From assembly GCF_001908205.1 (NCBI RefSeq), contig NZ_LGHL01000093.1:1-34000 (forward strand): a DNA stretch of 34,000 bases, given 5' to 3'. The number at the start of each line of letters is the position of its first letter. Positions within the stretch are counted from its first letter, which is position 1. A program made the position numbers and the translations under genes. The notes below the pieces were generated by a model. It searched no databases. It saw only the letters and a list, made by a program, of their open reading frames with translations, and had not been told where the DNA came from. The stretch comes from Bradyrhizobium sp. NAS80.1 (GTDB lineage Bacteria > Pseudomonadota > Alphaproteobacteria > Rhizobiales > Xanthobacteraceae). Shown here piece by piece: positions 7,483 through 15,631 of this stretch.

Positions 7483-8412
7483 ATGGCGATCCCGGACTAC
7501 CAAGCGCTAATGTTGCCAGTGCTTCAACTCGCCAACGAGGGAGAGCATCGGGTCGCCGACGTCGTTGATCTTGTCGCCAACAAGCTCGGCCTGGCTGAAG
7601 AGGAGAGGGAGAAGCTCTTGCCGAGCGGACGTCAGCGCGTCCTGCACAATCGCATACACTGGGCCAAGTTCTATCTCACCAAGGCTGGCCTCCTTAGCTC
7701 GCCTGGAAGAGGCAGGTTTTCTATCACCGAAGCGGGGCGGGGATTGCTTGCGGAGAACTTGGCACGCATCGATGTGTCGGTCTTGATGAGACAGCCAGAA
7801 TTTCGAGAGTTTTATCGAAGCGAAGGTAGCGCGGCCTCCAATACATCTGAGGAAACCACCACACCCGGCTCTCCCGTCTCCGGGACGGCTACACCGGAAG
7901 AGCAGATCGAGGCGGCTTACCAGACCCTTGAAGCCACCCTCCGCGCGGATCTCCTAGGGCGAATTGCGAAAAATAGCCCCGCCTTCTTCGAACAATTGAT
8001 CATCGAACTTCTGGTAGCGATGGGGTACGGCGGATCGCATAAGAATGCCGCTGCCCAGCTAGGGCGATCGGGTGATGGAGGCGTCGATGGTGTGATTAAT
8101 GAAGACCGGCTGGGGCTCGATCGAGTTTACGTTTAGGCCAAGCGCTATTCGGCTGGGAACGCTGTGGGACGGCCGGATGTGCAAGCTTTCGTTGGCAGCC
8201 TTGTCGGTCTCGGCGCGAGCAAGGGCGTTTTTGTAACTACCTCCACCTTCAGCGCTCAAGCGCGCGACTTTGTAAAGCACCTTTCCCAGCGGGTTGTCCT
8301 TCTCGATGGTGGAAGCCTGGCAGACCTGATGATCGAACATGGAATCGGAGTGCGAACAAACCGAACCATTGAGTTCAGACGATTGGACGAGGATTTTTTT
8401 GACGAGGCGTAG
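7483..8412 (+). pseudogene. mrr: Mrr-type restriction endonuclease broken by an amber codon in the active site
   Basis: Full-length reading gives 309 residues, right for Mrr, a type IV enzyme that cuts modified DNA. Residues 1-90 form the Mrr N-terminal winged-helix domain (PDYQALMLPVLQLANEGEHR, then LLPSGRQRVLHNRIHWAKFYL). A Ser/Thr/Pro-rich linker follows. The nuclease domain starts at FFEQLIIELLVAMGYGG and reaches GDGGVDGVI, the catalytic Asp. At 8134-8136 a TAG stands where homologues have CAG, in V-Y-V-(stop)-A-K-R-Y; this is the Gln of the QxK catalytic motif. The same frame continues open to 8412 with normal Mrr sequence (FVTTSTFSAQARDFV, VVLLDGGSLADLM). As translated, a 217-residue DNA-binding fragment without nuclease would be made. 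The downstream half looks intact, so the stop may be recent. Confidence 0.9.
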
Positions 8413-8436
8413 CGCGAGCCTCGAAGACGATTGTTT

Positions 8437-8457
8437 CCGGTACACAAAGCCGGGACA
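8437..8457 (+). repeat. 21-bp direct repeat, copy 2 of 2
   Basis: CCGGTACACAA followed by AGCCGGGACA, 25 bp downstream of the end of the mrr frame. It matches copy 1 (6955-6975) at 19 of 21 positions. The remaining 195 bp up to the MFS gene stop contain no open frame I can support. Confidence 0.5.
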
Positions 8458-8652
8458 TAAGGGCATATCGGCGGGGCTCAAAAACCGGCAAAATCAGCTT
8501 TTTTGAGAGTGGCGATCCAGTCCTTTCGGAGGCACTATTTTGCGGGATTTAGACGCAAATGGCGCTTCTTCCGATCGCTGGGATAGCAGGGCGGCTATCC
8601 ATGCGTCGCCGTCGGAAGGTCCATTAGCGGACTGAAACCAGCCCGCCCGCCC

Positions 8653-9924
8653 TCAGACCACCCGTCTCCCCGCCCGATTCGCGACTGCTTTCTGCACAAA
8701 GTACATAGCGACCAGCGAGACGATCGCCGACGCGACGACGACGTAGCCGATCCGGTCGAAATGGATCAGCGACCCGTCCGGTTCTTGCGCGATGATCGCG
8801 CCAGCGAGCACCGAGCCGAGCCCCCCGGAGAGCTGCTGAAGTGAGGCGCTGACCGCGCTGAACGAGCCGCGCTGGTTGGCGTCGGGGATCGCCGACATCA
8901 GGGCCTGCGACGGGATCATGCGGGAGAAGATGCCGACGAACATCAGGACGTTGACGAGGATCGCGGTCGCGAGCGAGACGTGGCCGAGATGGGTGTAGAT
9001 CAGCACCATGATCACCGACACCACGCTGCCGAAGACAAAGGTTGGGTATTTGCCGAACGCGTCGCTCGCCCTGCCGACCAGCGGTCCCGTGACGATACTG
9101 AACAGGCCGGAGACGAGATAGATCGTCGGTAAATGCTGGATGTCGATGCCGAGATTATGCACGGTGAAGGCGCTGGAGAACGGCATCAGCATGTACCCGC
9201 CGGTCGCCAGCAGCGTCGTGACCGCAAAGGCCAGCGTATAGCGCGGTTGTCCGATGGTCGCGATCAGGTGGCGGAACGGGTTTCGGTCCTGCTTCAGTCG
9301 CAGATGCGCGTCGACCGGCTCCATCGCAAAACCGATGACGGCGATCGCGACGATGGACAGGCCGACGATCGCAACGAAGCAGACGTGCCAGTTCCAGTGA
9401 TTGGCGAGAAACAGCCCGGCCGGAATGCCGAGCACCTGACTCGCGGCAAACGCGGTCTGGATGAATCCCATCACGCGGCCGCGATGATGCAGCGGGAACA
9501 GGTCGGTGACGATGGCAAGCACGACCGAGCCGATTACGCCGCCGAACAATCCGGTCACGATCCTTCCGAGCAGCAGGACTTGGTAATTCTGCGCCGCGGC
9601 GCAGAGCATGGTCCCGAGCGTGAAGCCGACATAGAAGAACAACAGCAGGCGCTTGCGATCGAAGCGATCGGCAAAGCCGGCGGCCAGGATGCCCGAAATC
9701 CCCGCGCTGAACGCGTAGGCCGAAACCGCGACGCCGAACTGTCCGGCCGTGATGTTGAGGGAGGGCATCAGGATGGCGCCGAGCGGCGACATGATGATGA
9801 AATCGAGAATGATCGTGAACTGGGTGAACGCGAGCAGCGCGATGAGGAGCGACTGGTAGCGCGAAAACCCGCGCTGGCGCTCCTGTTGATCGTCGATGGG
9901 CGCTGCGAGCGTTTGTTCGGTCAT
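8653..9924 (-). CDS. MFS transporter (DHA1-like drug/metabolite exporter)
   Basis: Inner-membrane secondary transporter of 423 residues with about 12 hydrophobic segments. The conserved loop between helices 2 and 3 reads AAGFADRFDRKRLLL, the major facilitator motif A, and motif C-like glycine/proline patterns occur in helix 5 (GIPAGLFLA). The substrate cannot be told; drug or sugar efflux is usual for this subgroup. The start at 9924 is chosen because AGG lies a few bases before it and the first membrane helix starts about 30 residues in; the frame stays open upstream to 10104 with low-complexity sequence unlike a transporter N-terminus. It is divergent from the YadA-like gene. Confidence 0.88.
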   Translation of the reverse strand: MTEQTLAAPIDDQQERQRGFSRYQSLLIALLAFTQFTIILDFIIMSPLGAILMPSLNITAGQFGVAVSAYAFSAGISGILAAGFADRFDRKRLLLFFYVGFTLGTMLCAAAQNYQVLLLGRIVTGLFGGVIGSVVLAIVTDLFPLHHRGRVMGFIQTAFAASQVLGIPAGLFLANHWNWHVCFVAIVGLSIVAIAVIGFAMEPVDAHLRLKQDRNPFRHLIATIGQPRYTLAFAVTTLLATGGYMLMPFSSAFTVHNLGIDIQHLPTIYLVSGLFSIVTGPLVGRASDAFGKYPTFVFGSVVSVIMVLIYTHLGHVSLATAILVNVLMFVGIFSRMIPSQALMSAIPDANQRGSFSAVSASLQQLSGGLGSVLAGAIIAQEPDGSLIHFDRIGYVVVASAIVSLVAMYFVQKAVANRAGRRVV

Positions 9925-10199
9925 GGCACCTGGTTCATGGCAAGCGGGGAAGGGGAGCGCGAGAAGCTGACGACAGATGGGGTGGTGCGGGGACGATTTC
10001 CACGGCGCGCATGGCGCAAGCTCCGCTGGAATATGAAGCTCGTGCCGGGTTGTGGGATCCATGCAACAGCCCGGCGGCCAAGAACCGTCTGTCCTCTCTC
10101 GCAATCGGACCTGGGCATCCCGTGAAGGCCGGGCCTTACCGCGTCGAAAGTCTCCCTAAAGCCACAGCCTGCATGCTTTGAAGGTCGTGCAAGCGTAAA

Positions 10200-10232
10200 T
10201 AACGCTGACGTAACGCCGGACTAACGCCGGAA
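10200..10232 (+). promoter_or_regulatory. Three tandem 11-bp repeats, candidate regulator binding site
   Basis: TAACGCTGACG, TAACGCCGGAC and TAACGCCGGAA follow one another without gaps, 71 bp before the YadA-like start. An 11-bp period is one helical turn, so all three faces align, the arrangement typical of OmpR/PhoB-type winged-helix regulators binding as stacked dimers. The motif is seen directly; the regulator is inferred. Confidence 0.55.
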
Positions 10233-10260
10233 GTGACGGCGGTCATCATTCTTCCCGCGC

Positions 10261-10289
10261 CTTCTTCCCAACCCCGAGTTTGGAAGAAG
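10261..10289 (+). promoter_or_regulatory. 5' leader stem-loop of the YadA-like gene
   Basis: CTTCTTCC (10261-10268) pairs with GGAAGAAG (10282-10289), with a mismatch and two further A-T pairs inside and a CCCCGAG loop. It ends just upstream of the ribosome binding site, so it could stabilise the mRNA or tune translation. Confidence 0.45.
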
Positions 10290-10302
10290 ATGGGGGACAA
10301 AC

Positions 10303-11631
10303 ATGAATATTTCAGTCGCATCTCAATCACGAGTAACCATTTTCCTCGCAACCGCGCTCGTTGCCGCGATTGCGACCTGTGCCGGCGTGCCGCAAGCCCG
10401 GGCTCAATTCGTGTGCGTGGATAGTGCCGCCTCTGTTCAAGGCGCAACGGCAGCTGGATCAGCGGGTAATTTTGCCTGCGGACCCAGCGCAAACTCCAGC
10501 GGCACAGGCGGCAACAACACCGCGGTCGGGGCTGGCGCCAACGCCAGCGGAAATACCAGCGGCAATCTCGCCGTCGGCCTCGGCAACGCCAGTGGCAATA
10601 ACAGTGTCAATACCGCGGTCGGGGACAACACCGATGCCAGCGGCAACGGCAGCATGAACACAGCGTCCGGCGACGGAGCCATTGCCAAGGGCGACGGCAG
10701 CAAGAACATTGCGACCGGGTTCGTCGCCAGGGCCAATGGCGATAACAGCTCCAATATTGCGACCGGTAACCTCGCGAATGCGAGTGGCGCAGGCAGCAAC
10801 AACACCGCGACGGGGCGCACCGCCAATGCCGCCGGCAACGCCAGCAACAACATTGCGGCCGGGACCAGCGCCAACGCCAGCGGCGACAGCAGCTCCAATG
10901 TCGCGACCGGGTTGAATGCCAATGCCAGCGGGGCCGGAAGCCGAAACGTCGCGACCGGCGATGGCGCCAACGCGAGCGGCGCCGGCAGCTTCAACGCGGC
11001 GACCGGATTCCTGGCGAATGCCCGTGGTGCCAACTCGGGGAATGTCGCGAACGGGGCCGGCGCTCAAGCGGGCGGCGACGGTAGCGCAAACGTCGCGATG
11101 GGACTCAACGCGAACGCCAGCGGAAACGGTGTCGCGAACACCGCGGTGGGCAACGGCTCCAACGCGACCGGCGCGAATTCATCTGCCTTCGGCAATGGCG
11201 CGTCAGCGACCTTCGCCAACTCGACCGCTATTGGCAACGGCGCCACCGCGACGCGTGCGAACCAGCAGGTTTACGGTACCGCGACCAACACCTACACGAT
11301 GGCCGGCATTACCTCGGCCGCGAGCAAGGCCGCGCAGTCCGGACCGCAGCAACTTGTCACCACGGACTCCGCCGGCAATCTCGCCTCCACGTCGCTCAGT
11401 GCGCTCGGGCTTGCCAGCACGGGAGACATCGCAGGCATCAATGCCCGCCTCAACGAACTCGACGGCAGGACCGGCAAGGCGATCAACGGCGTCGCGATGG
11501 CCTTCGCGATGTCCGGCTCGCCGTGGCTGATGCCGTCCGAGAAGATCGCGATGAGCATGAACTGGGGAACGTTTCAGGGCACCAATGCCCTTTCTATGAG
11601 TGCCGCGCTCCGCGTCAGCGAGCACGTGTAG
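10303..11631 (+). CDS. YadA-like trimeric autotransporter adhesin with amber-truncated anchor
   Basis: Surface adhesin type in which three chains build a head and a 12-stranded outer-membrane barrel. Residues 1-35 form a long signal peptide (ending QARAQ). From about 55 to 325 there is a collagen-like ladder of 14-residue units (N-x-A-x-G-x-x-A-x-A-S-G-x-x), the YadA head fold, extremely rich in Asn, Ala, Gly and Ser. A short neck and coiled coil follow (DIAGINARLNELDGRTG), then the anchor (GVAMAFAMSG, KIAMSMNWGTFQG). Translation stops at TAG 11629-11631 after RVSEHV, yet the same frame continues with ASGGLSYGTNGGG and ends at W-stop 11704-11706, giving exactly the last two beta-strands. As written the anchor lacks them and probably cannot insert. 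Family assignment is firm; functionality is doubtful. Head-to-anchor distance is short compared with stalked members. Confidence 0.88.
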   Translation: MNISVASQSRVTIFLATALVAAIATCAGVPQARAQFVCVDSAASVQGATAAGSAGNFACGPSANSSGTGGNNTAVGAGANASGNTSGNLAVGLGNASGNNSVNTAVGDNTDASGNGSMNTASGDGAIAKGDGSKNIATGFVARANGDNSSNIATGNLANASGAGSNNTATGRTANAAGNASNNIAAGTSANASGDSSSNVATGLNANASGAGSRNVATGDGANASGAGSFNAATGFLANARGANSGNVANGAGAQAGGDGSANVAMGLNANASGNGVANTAVGNGSNATGANSSAFGNGASATFANSTAIGNGATATRANQQVYGTATNTYTMAGITSAASKAAQSGPQQLVTTDSAGNLASTSLSALGLASTGDIAGINARLNELDGRTGKAINGVAMAFAMSGSPWLMPSEKIAMSMNWGTFQGTNALSMSAALRVSEHV

Positions 11632-11706
11632 GCCAGCGGCGGCCTTTCCTATGGCACGAATGGCGGCGGGGTGGGCGGACGCGTCGGAATGCGCGTCGGC
11701 TGGTGA
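11632..11706 (+). other. In-frame continuation of the YadA-like anchor beyond the amber codon
   Basis: Twenty-four codons in the same frame, then TGA at 11704-11706. They encode the third and fourth anchor strands, including GGRVGMRVGW with the aromatic C-terminal residue usual for outer-membrane barrels. A single TAG-to-CAG change at 11629 would restore the full-length protein of 467 residues. Confidence 0.75.
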
Positions 11707-11725
11707 AGGCAGGCGTAGTCATTCG

Positions 11726-12283
11726 ATGCAACTGATTGCGCGTGCCGTGATTGCGTTGGTGTTGCTGCTGTCCTGTGGAAACGACAGGGCGGCGGCCCAA
11801 CAGAAGACGCCTGCGCCGGCGGCCGCTCCCGTGCAGCCGTCCCTGCCTGTCACGCTGGAGCAGGCGCTCTATCTGATCCGCTCGACGCTTCTCACGCTTA
11901 ATGATGCCAATCGCACGGGCAATTACACGGTGCTGCGCGACCTCGCTGCGCCCGATTTCCGGGCGCGCAACACCGCCGCCGATCTCGGGCTGAATTTTCT
12001 CGACCTGCGGCGTCGCAACTTCGATCTCTACGGCGCTGCATTGCTGGCGCCGCAATTCACCGATGCGCCGACACTCGATCAACGCGGAATGCTGCGCCTT
12101 GCGGGATACATTCCGACCCAGCCGCAGCAGATCAAATTCGATCTCACGTTTCAGGTCGTGGCCGGGCAATGGCGTCTGTTCGGAATCGTCATCGCCACGC
12201 CGGAAGTTGCATTCGCACAGCCGCAAGCCCAGGCCGCTGCACCCGCGAAGCCGGCCGCGTCTGCGCAGAAGAAGTCTCCGTGA
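11726..12283 (+). CDS. Exported protein of unknown function downstream of the YadA-like gene
   Basis: A 185-residue protein beginning MQLIARAVIALVLLLSC, an export signal; LLSC resembles a lipobox, and AAAQ eleven residues later would suit signal peptidase I, so it is either a lipoprotein or a soluble periplasmic protein. After an Ala/Pro linker comes a ~115-residue domain (LYLIRSTLLTLNDANRTGNY to QWRLFGIVIATPE) whose pattern of helices followed by strands suggests an NTF2/SnoaL-like cone, a guess. The tail is Ala/Lys/Gln-rich. It starts 19 bp after the full-length YadA-like reading frame ends, so probably belongs to that operon; it may assist surface export or binding. The start at 11726 is chosen because the signal peptide begins there; the frame is open further upstream to 11600. 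Confidence 0.7.
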   Translation: MQLIARAVIALVLLLSCGNDRAAAQQKTPAPAAAPVQPSLPVTLEQALYLIRSTLLTLNDANRTGNYTVLRDLAAPDFRARNTAADLGLNFLDLRRRNFDLYGAALLAPQFTDAPTLDQRGMLRLAGYIPTQPQQIKFDLTFQVVAGQWRLFGIVIATPEVAFAQPQAQAAAPAKPAASAQKKSP

Positions 12284-12574
12284 GCGCGATGGACCTTGCG
12301 CAGATAGCGCCAAATGCCGCGGAGCAGTTTCCAATGGCTTTCTTCGCGTCCGCCATGACCTGATCGGGCTGCAATTTCGGTCCGCGACAGGAATTAGGCG
12401 CCTGGGCGCCATCTCTCTCTCATCAACCTGATAAGGCTGCATTTTCGCTGCGCCTGCAGGCGTTTCGCACCCGGTCTCCGGCTGCTCCTCCACCTTGAAT
12501 TAAGCCGCCCTTAGCGAATGCTCCCTTAGGGTTCCGACCGTCCATTTCCCTGCTCCCCCGGCCGAGGGCCGGTC
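12284..12574. other. Gap of 291 bp with a degenerate direct repeat
   Basis: No gene is supported. It contains two imperfect copies of a ~22-base word, ACCTGATCGGGCTGCAATTT (from 12358) and ACCTGATAAGGCTGCATTTT (from 12426). They might be protein binding sites before the UbiA-type gene or remnants of a small repeat. No clear promoter boxes. Confidence 0.4.
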
Positions 12575-13935
12575 ATGTTGCGGTCAGTAGAGCGTTTTCG
12601 GATGGAGCAGCCTGCCTGGCAGTATGATTCTGGCGTGCCCGAGCCGTCGGCAGCGGCTGCCCGGACGCTTGTCATCGATCTCGAAGGCGCGCTGCTGCGT
12701 TCCGAACTGCTGATGGAAGCGCTGTTCAGTCGGCCCGGGCTCATGCTCGCCCGCTTCGGCGCGGGCGGACGCCCGGGGATGGCGGCGCTCACGGATATCC
12801 TGGCGCGGGCCGAGATCGACTACGCCCATCTGCCCTATGATTCCGACGTGCTGAACCAGGTGCTCGCGGCACGGGCGCGGGGCGAGAAGATCTATCTCGT
12901 GGCTGGCCGCTTCGCCCATCATGCGGCGGGCATTGCCGCGCATCTCGGCTTTGACGGCGTCGTTACGCCCGCCGATCTCGCCGCAGGCTACACGCTGCCG
13001 TTCGATCGCGCCTCCATCGAGCGCATCGCAAATCGCGGCAGCCGCAGCGCCAGCCCGACGACATCTAGTCTGAAGACCTGGGCGAAGGCGCTGCGCGTCT
13101 ATCAATACGCCAAGAACACGCTGGTGTTCGTGCCGGCGATCACGGCGCATCAGATGAATCTTGCGACGCTCGGCTCTGCGCTGCTGGCGTTCCTGGCGTT
13201 CTCGGCCTGCGCGTCGGGCGCCTATCTGATGAACGACCTGCTTGATCTCGCCGCAGACAGGCAGCATCCGACCAAGCGCCATCGCGCGCTCGCCGCCGGC
13301 GACCTGCCGATCTCGTCGGCGCTGCTCGCGATCCCTGCGCTGTGGCTGTTTGCAGTCGTCGCCAGCCTCTGCATCTCGCCCGTCTTCCTCGGCGTGCTCG
13401 GCGCCTATCTCGCCACCACGATCGCCTATTCGCTCGTGCTCAAGCGCAAGATGCTGGTCGACGTCGTTACGCTCGCCGGCCTTTATACGTTGCGCATCAT
13501 CGCCGGTGCGGTCGGCGTCGGCGTGGTGCTGTCGGAATGGCTTTTGATCTTCTCGCTGTTCGTGTTCACCTCGCTGGCGCTGATCAAGCGCTTCAGCGAG
13601 CTCAGCATGCGCGAGAGCGCAGGTCTCGCTGATCCCTCCAACCGCGACTACAGGATCACCGACCTGCAAATCATCGCCGCGATGGCGGCCGCGAGCGCAA
13701 TGAACGCGGTGACCGTGTTCTCGCTCTATGTGTCCTCGTCGGCGGTGACGCCGCTCTACAGCCGCCCCTGGATGCTGTGGCTCCTGAACCCGCTGCTGCT
13801 CTACTGGTTCGGCCGCGCCTGATGATGGCGCATCGCCGCGAGATGCCCGACGATCCCATCATCTACGCGTTTCGCGACGGCCCCAGCCGCACCACGGTCG
13901 CGGCGATGATCTGCATCATGCTGGCGGCGATCTGA
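12575..13935 (+). pseudogene. UbiA-type polyprenyl phosphoribosyltransferase fused to a degenerate HAD domain, frameshifted near the end
   Basis: Membrane prenyltransferase resembling decaprenyl-phosphate phosphoribosyltransferase (DPPR synthase; NoeC in Azorhizobium), which would make the lipid-ribose precursor used by the DprE1/DprE2 pair at 3464-5539. The UbiA part (from about residue 165) has both Asp motifs, NDLLDLAAD (220-228) and KRKMLVDVVTLAGLY, with TLRIIAGA, and about eight membrane spans. The N-terminal HAD-phosphatase domain is eroded: the DxDGT motif reads VIDLEGALL (Asp35, Glu37), the Ser/Thr motif is VAGRF, and the Lys and GDxxxD motifs are absent because about 50 residues are missing. 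Translation stops at TGA 13820-13822 after YWFGRA. One missing base in a C run near 13818 explains this: the next frame continues LMMAHRREMPDDP to a stop at 13933-13935, giving 453 residues. The first 415 residues may still be made and might function. Confidence 0.8.
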
Positions 13936-14051
13936 CCGGGCTTTTGAGGGCATCGCGCGCTTGCGCGGCCTGCCTCAAGTGGCTACATCGCGGGCAATCC
14001 GAATTAGCCTATTGTGCCGACAGACCAATCCGATCGAGGTTTTGAAACGCC

Positions 14052-14666
14052 ATGACCGTACGCCTGCATCGCGGCGACCTGCCCGACCTGTCCCGCTATA
14101 CCGGAGCGGTGGCGATCGATACCGAGACCATGGGATTGAACCCGCACCGCGACCGGCTCTGCGTGGTGCAGCTCTCGCCCGGCGACGGCAGCGCCGACGT
14201 GGTGCAGATCCCCAAGGGTCACACCGACGCGCCCAACCTGAAGGCCCTGCTGGCCAATCCTGCGATCACCAAGATCTTCCACTTTGCGCGGTTCGACGTC
14301 GCGGTGCTGTACCAGACCTTCGGCGTGATGACCGGGCCGATCTACTGCACCAAGATCGCCTCGCGCCTGACGCGCACCTATACCGACCGCCATGGCCTCA
14401 AGGACCTCGTGCGCGAGGTGCTCAATGTCGACCTCTCCAAGCAGCAGCAGTCGAGCGACTGGGGTTCCGACAGCCTGAGCGAGCCGCAGCTCGCCTACGC
14501 GGCCTCCGATGTGCTGCATCTGCATGCCCTAAGGGAGCGGCTTGACGCCATGCTGGTCCGGGAAGGCCGGACCGCCCTGGCGCAGGCCTGTTTCGACTTC
14601 CTGCCGACCCGCGCGCTGCTCGACCTCCAGGGCTGGTCGGAAGAGGACATTTTCGCGCATTCCTAG
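14052..14666 (+). CDS. rnd: Ribonuclease D-like 3'-5' exonuclease, catalytic domain only
   Basis: A 204-residue DEDDy exonuclease, probably trimming tRNA or other RNA 3' ends in the cytoplasm. The three exonuclease motifs are present: Asp23 and Glu25 in AIDTETMGL, Asp82 in HFARFDVAVL, and Tyr149/Asp153 in YAASDVLHL. The C-terminal HRDC domains of classical RNase D are absent, the usual short form in alphaproteobacteria. GAGG lies 12 bp before the ATG. A palindromic repeat starts on the last base of its stop codon. It lies next to the lpt block, as in many relatives, without an obvious functional link. Confidence 0.9.
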   Translation: MTVRLHRGDLPDLSRYTGAVAIDTETMGLNPHRDRLCVVQLSPGDGSADVVQIPKGHTDAPNLKALLANPAITKIFHFARFDVAVLYQTFGVMTGPIYCTKIASRLTRTYTDRHGLKDLVREVLNVDLSKQQQSSDWGSDSLSEPQLAYAASDVLHLHALRERLDAMLVREGRTALAQACFDFLPTRALLDLQGWSEEDIFAHS

Positions 14667-14747
14667 AGCATGATCCGGACCCGAAGGGCCGAGTTAGCGC
14701 AAAGTGCGAAGCGGTTTTCCGAAAAGATCATGCTCAAACAATAACCT
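14666..14747. repeat. Palindromic repeat (GAGCATGATC family), copy 1
   Basis: GAGCATGATC (14666-14675) and GATCATGCTC (14726-14735) form the outer stem, with GCGGTTTTCCG inside, followed by AAACAATAACCT (14736-14747). The same element is at 31014-31072, where it is 20-odd bases shorter inside. Known to me as a dispersed repeat in Bradyrhizobium. It may serve as the terminator of rnd. Confidence 0.75.
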
Positions 14748-14896
14748 GGAACGCCTCGAACGGCGGCTAGGCTGGGGTAGCCGCCCCGTTTCGGACACTT
14801 TCGTAACGGCCTGTCCCGGGCTGCATATTGTGGCGGTGCCGGGTACAATGGAGCGCCATTCAACCGGACAAGGCGAGCCACACCTCGGGAGCTCAG

Positions 14897-15631
14897 GTGA
14901 ATTCGGCCCAGAATCCAACCTACGACGCCGCGCTTGCGGCGAAGTTCGCCAGCGCGGCACGTCACAGCCGCCTGGTGCGGATTCTGCGCATCGCCGTGCC
15001 GGGCGCGGTGCTGTTGTCCCTGGCCGCCATCGTCGGCGTGTCGATCTTCAATCCGTTCCGAATGCTGATGCCGAACCTGCCGATCGATACCGGAAACATG
15101 GTGGTGTCGGGCACCAAGATCACCATGGAATCACCGCATCTGGCCGGCTACACGCCGGACCGGCGGCCCTATGAGCTCTGGGCCAAGGCGGCGACGCAGG
15201 ACATCACCGACCCCGATCATGTCGATCTCTCGGATCTGCGCGCGAAAGTGCTGATGGAGGATCAATCAACCCTGTTCCTCGATGCCCGCACCGGCCGCTT
15301 CGACAACAAGCAGCAGCAGCTCGACCTGCACAAGGACATCTTCCTGCGCACCTCGACCGGCTACGAGGCGCGGCTGAACTCGGCTTTCGTCGACATGGGC
15401 AAGGGCACGGTCTCGTCGGATGACCATGTCGACGTCAAGCTGACCAACGGGACGCTGACCGCCGATCGGCTGCGCATCACGGAAGGCGGCGACGTCATCC
15501 GCTTCGAAGGCAACGTGGTGATGCATCTCGACAAGCTGGACGACGGTGCCGCTGCTCCGCCTGCGCCCGCCGAGCCCGCACCGCCGACGAAGCCGCGCGC
15601 CTCCCAAAACAAGTCTGCCAATTCAAGATGA
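14897..15631 (+). CDS. lptC: LPS export periplasmic protein LptC
   Basis: Bitopic inner-membrane protein of 244 residues that passes lipopolysaccharide from LptBFG to LptA. One N-terminal membrane helix (ILRIAVPGAVLLSLAAIVGV) precedes a periplasmic beta-jellyroll of the LptC/OstA fold (GTKITMESPHLAGY, then SSDDHVDVKLTNG, DRLRITEGGDVIRFEGNV). The C-terminal tail is Ala/Pro-rich. The start is GTG at 14897, with GGGAG (14887-14891) five bases before it; an ATG upstream at 14828 would add a cysteine/Trp-rich stretch untypical of the family. Its stop overlaps the lptA start (ATGA), so the pair is translationally coupled. Confidence 0.9.
   Translation: MNSAQNPTYDAALAAKFASAARHSRLVRILRIAVPGAVLLSLAAIVGVSIFNPFRMLMPNLPIDTGNMVVSGTKITMESPHLAGYTPDRRPYELWAKAATQDITDPDHVDLSDLRAKVLMEDQSTLFLDARTGRFDNKQQQLDLHKDIFLRTSTGYEARLNSAFVDMGKGTVSSDDHVDVKLTNGTLTADRLRITEGGDVIRFEGNVVMHLDKLDDGAAAPPAPAEPAPPTKPRASQNKSANSR

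Larger units (their letters stand above)
9925..10302. promoter_or_regulatory. Divergent control region upstream of the MFS and YadA-like genes
   Basis: A 378-bp gap with no supported gene. The right half carries the 5' region of the YadA-like gene: three 11-bp tandem repeats (10200-10232), a stem-loop (10261-10289) and ribosome binding site GGGGGA (about 10291-10297), six bases before the ATG. The left half should contain the MFS promoter but shows no clear motif. Confidence 0.5.

Noticed and set aside
6902..8650. Integrative island with an att site in tRNA-Leu
   Set aside because: No integrase and no second copy of the tRNA 3' end found in the window.
10437..11067. About 200-codon minus-strand frames inside the YadA-like gene
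   Set aside because: They mirror the 14-residue coding repeats of the plus strand and have no start signals or family match.
8134..11631. Genome-wide reassignment of TAG to glutamine
   Set aside because: Several intact genes in the window end in TAG (rnd, lptB, hpf, AT1), so TAG works as a normal stop here.
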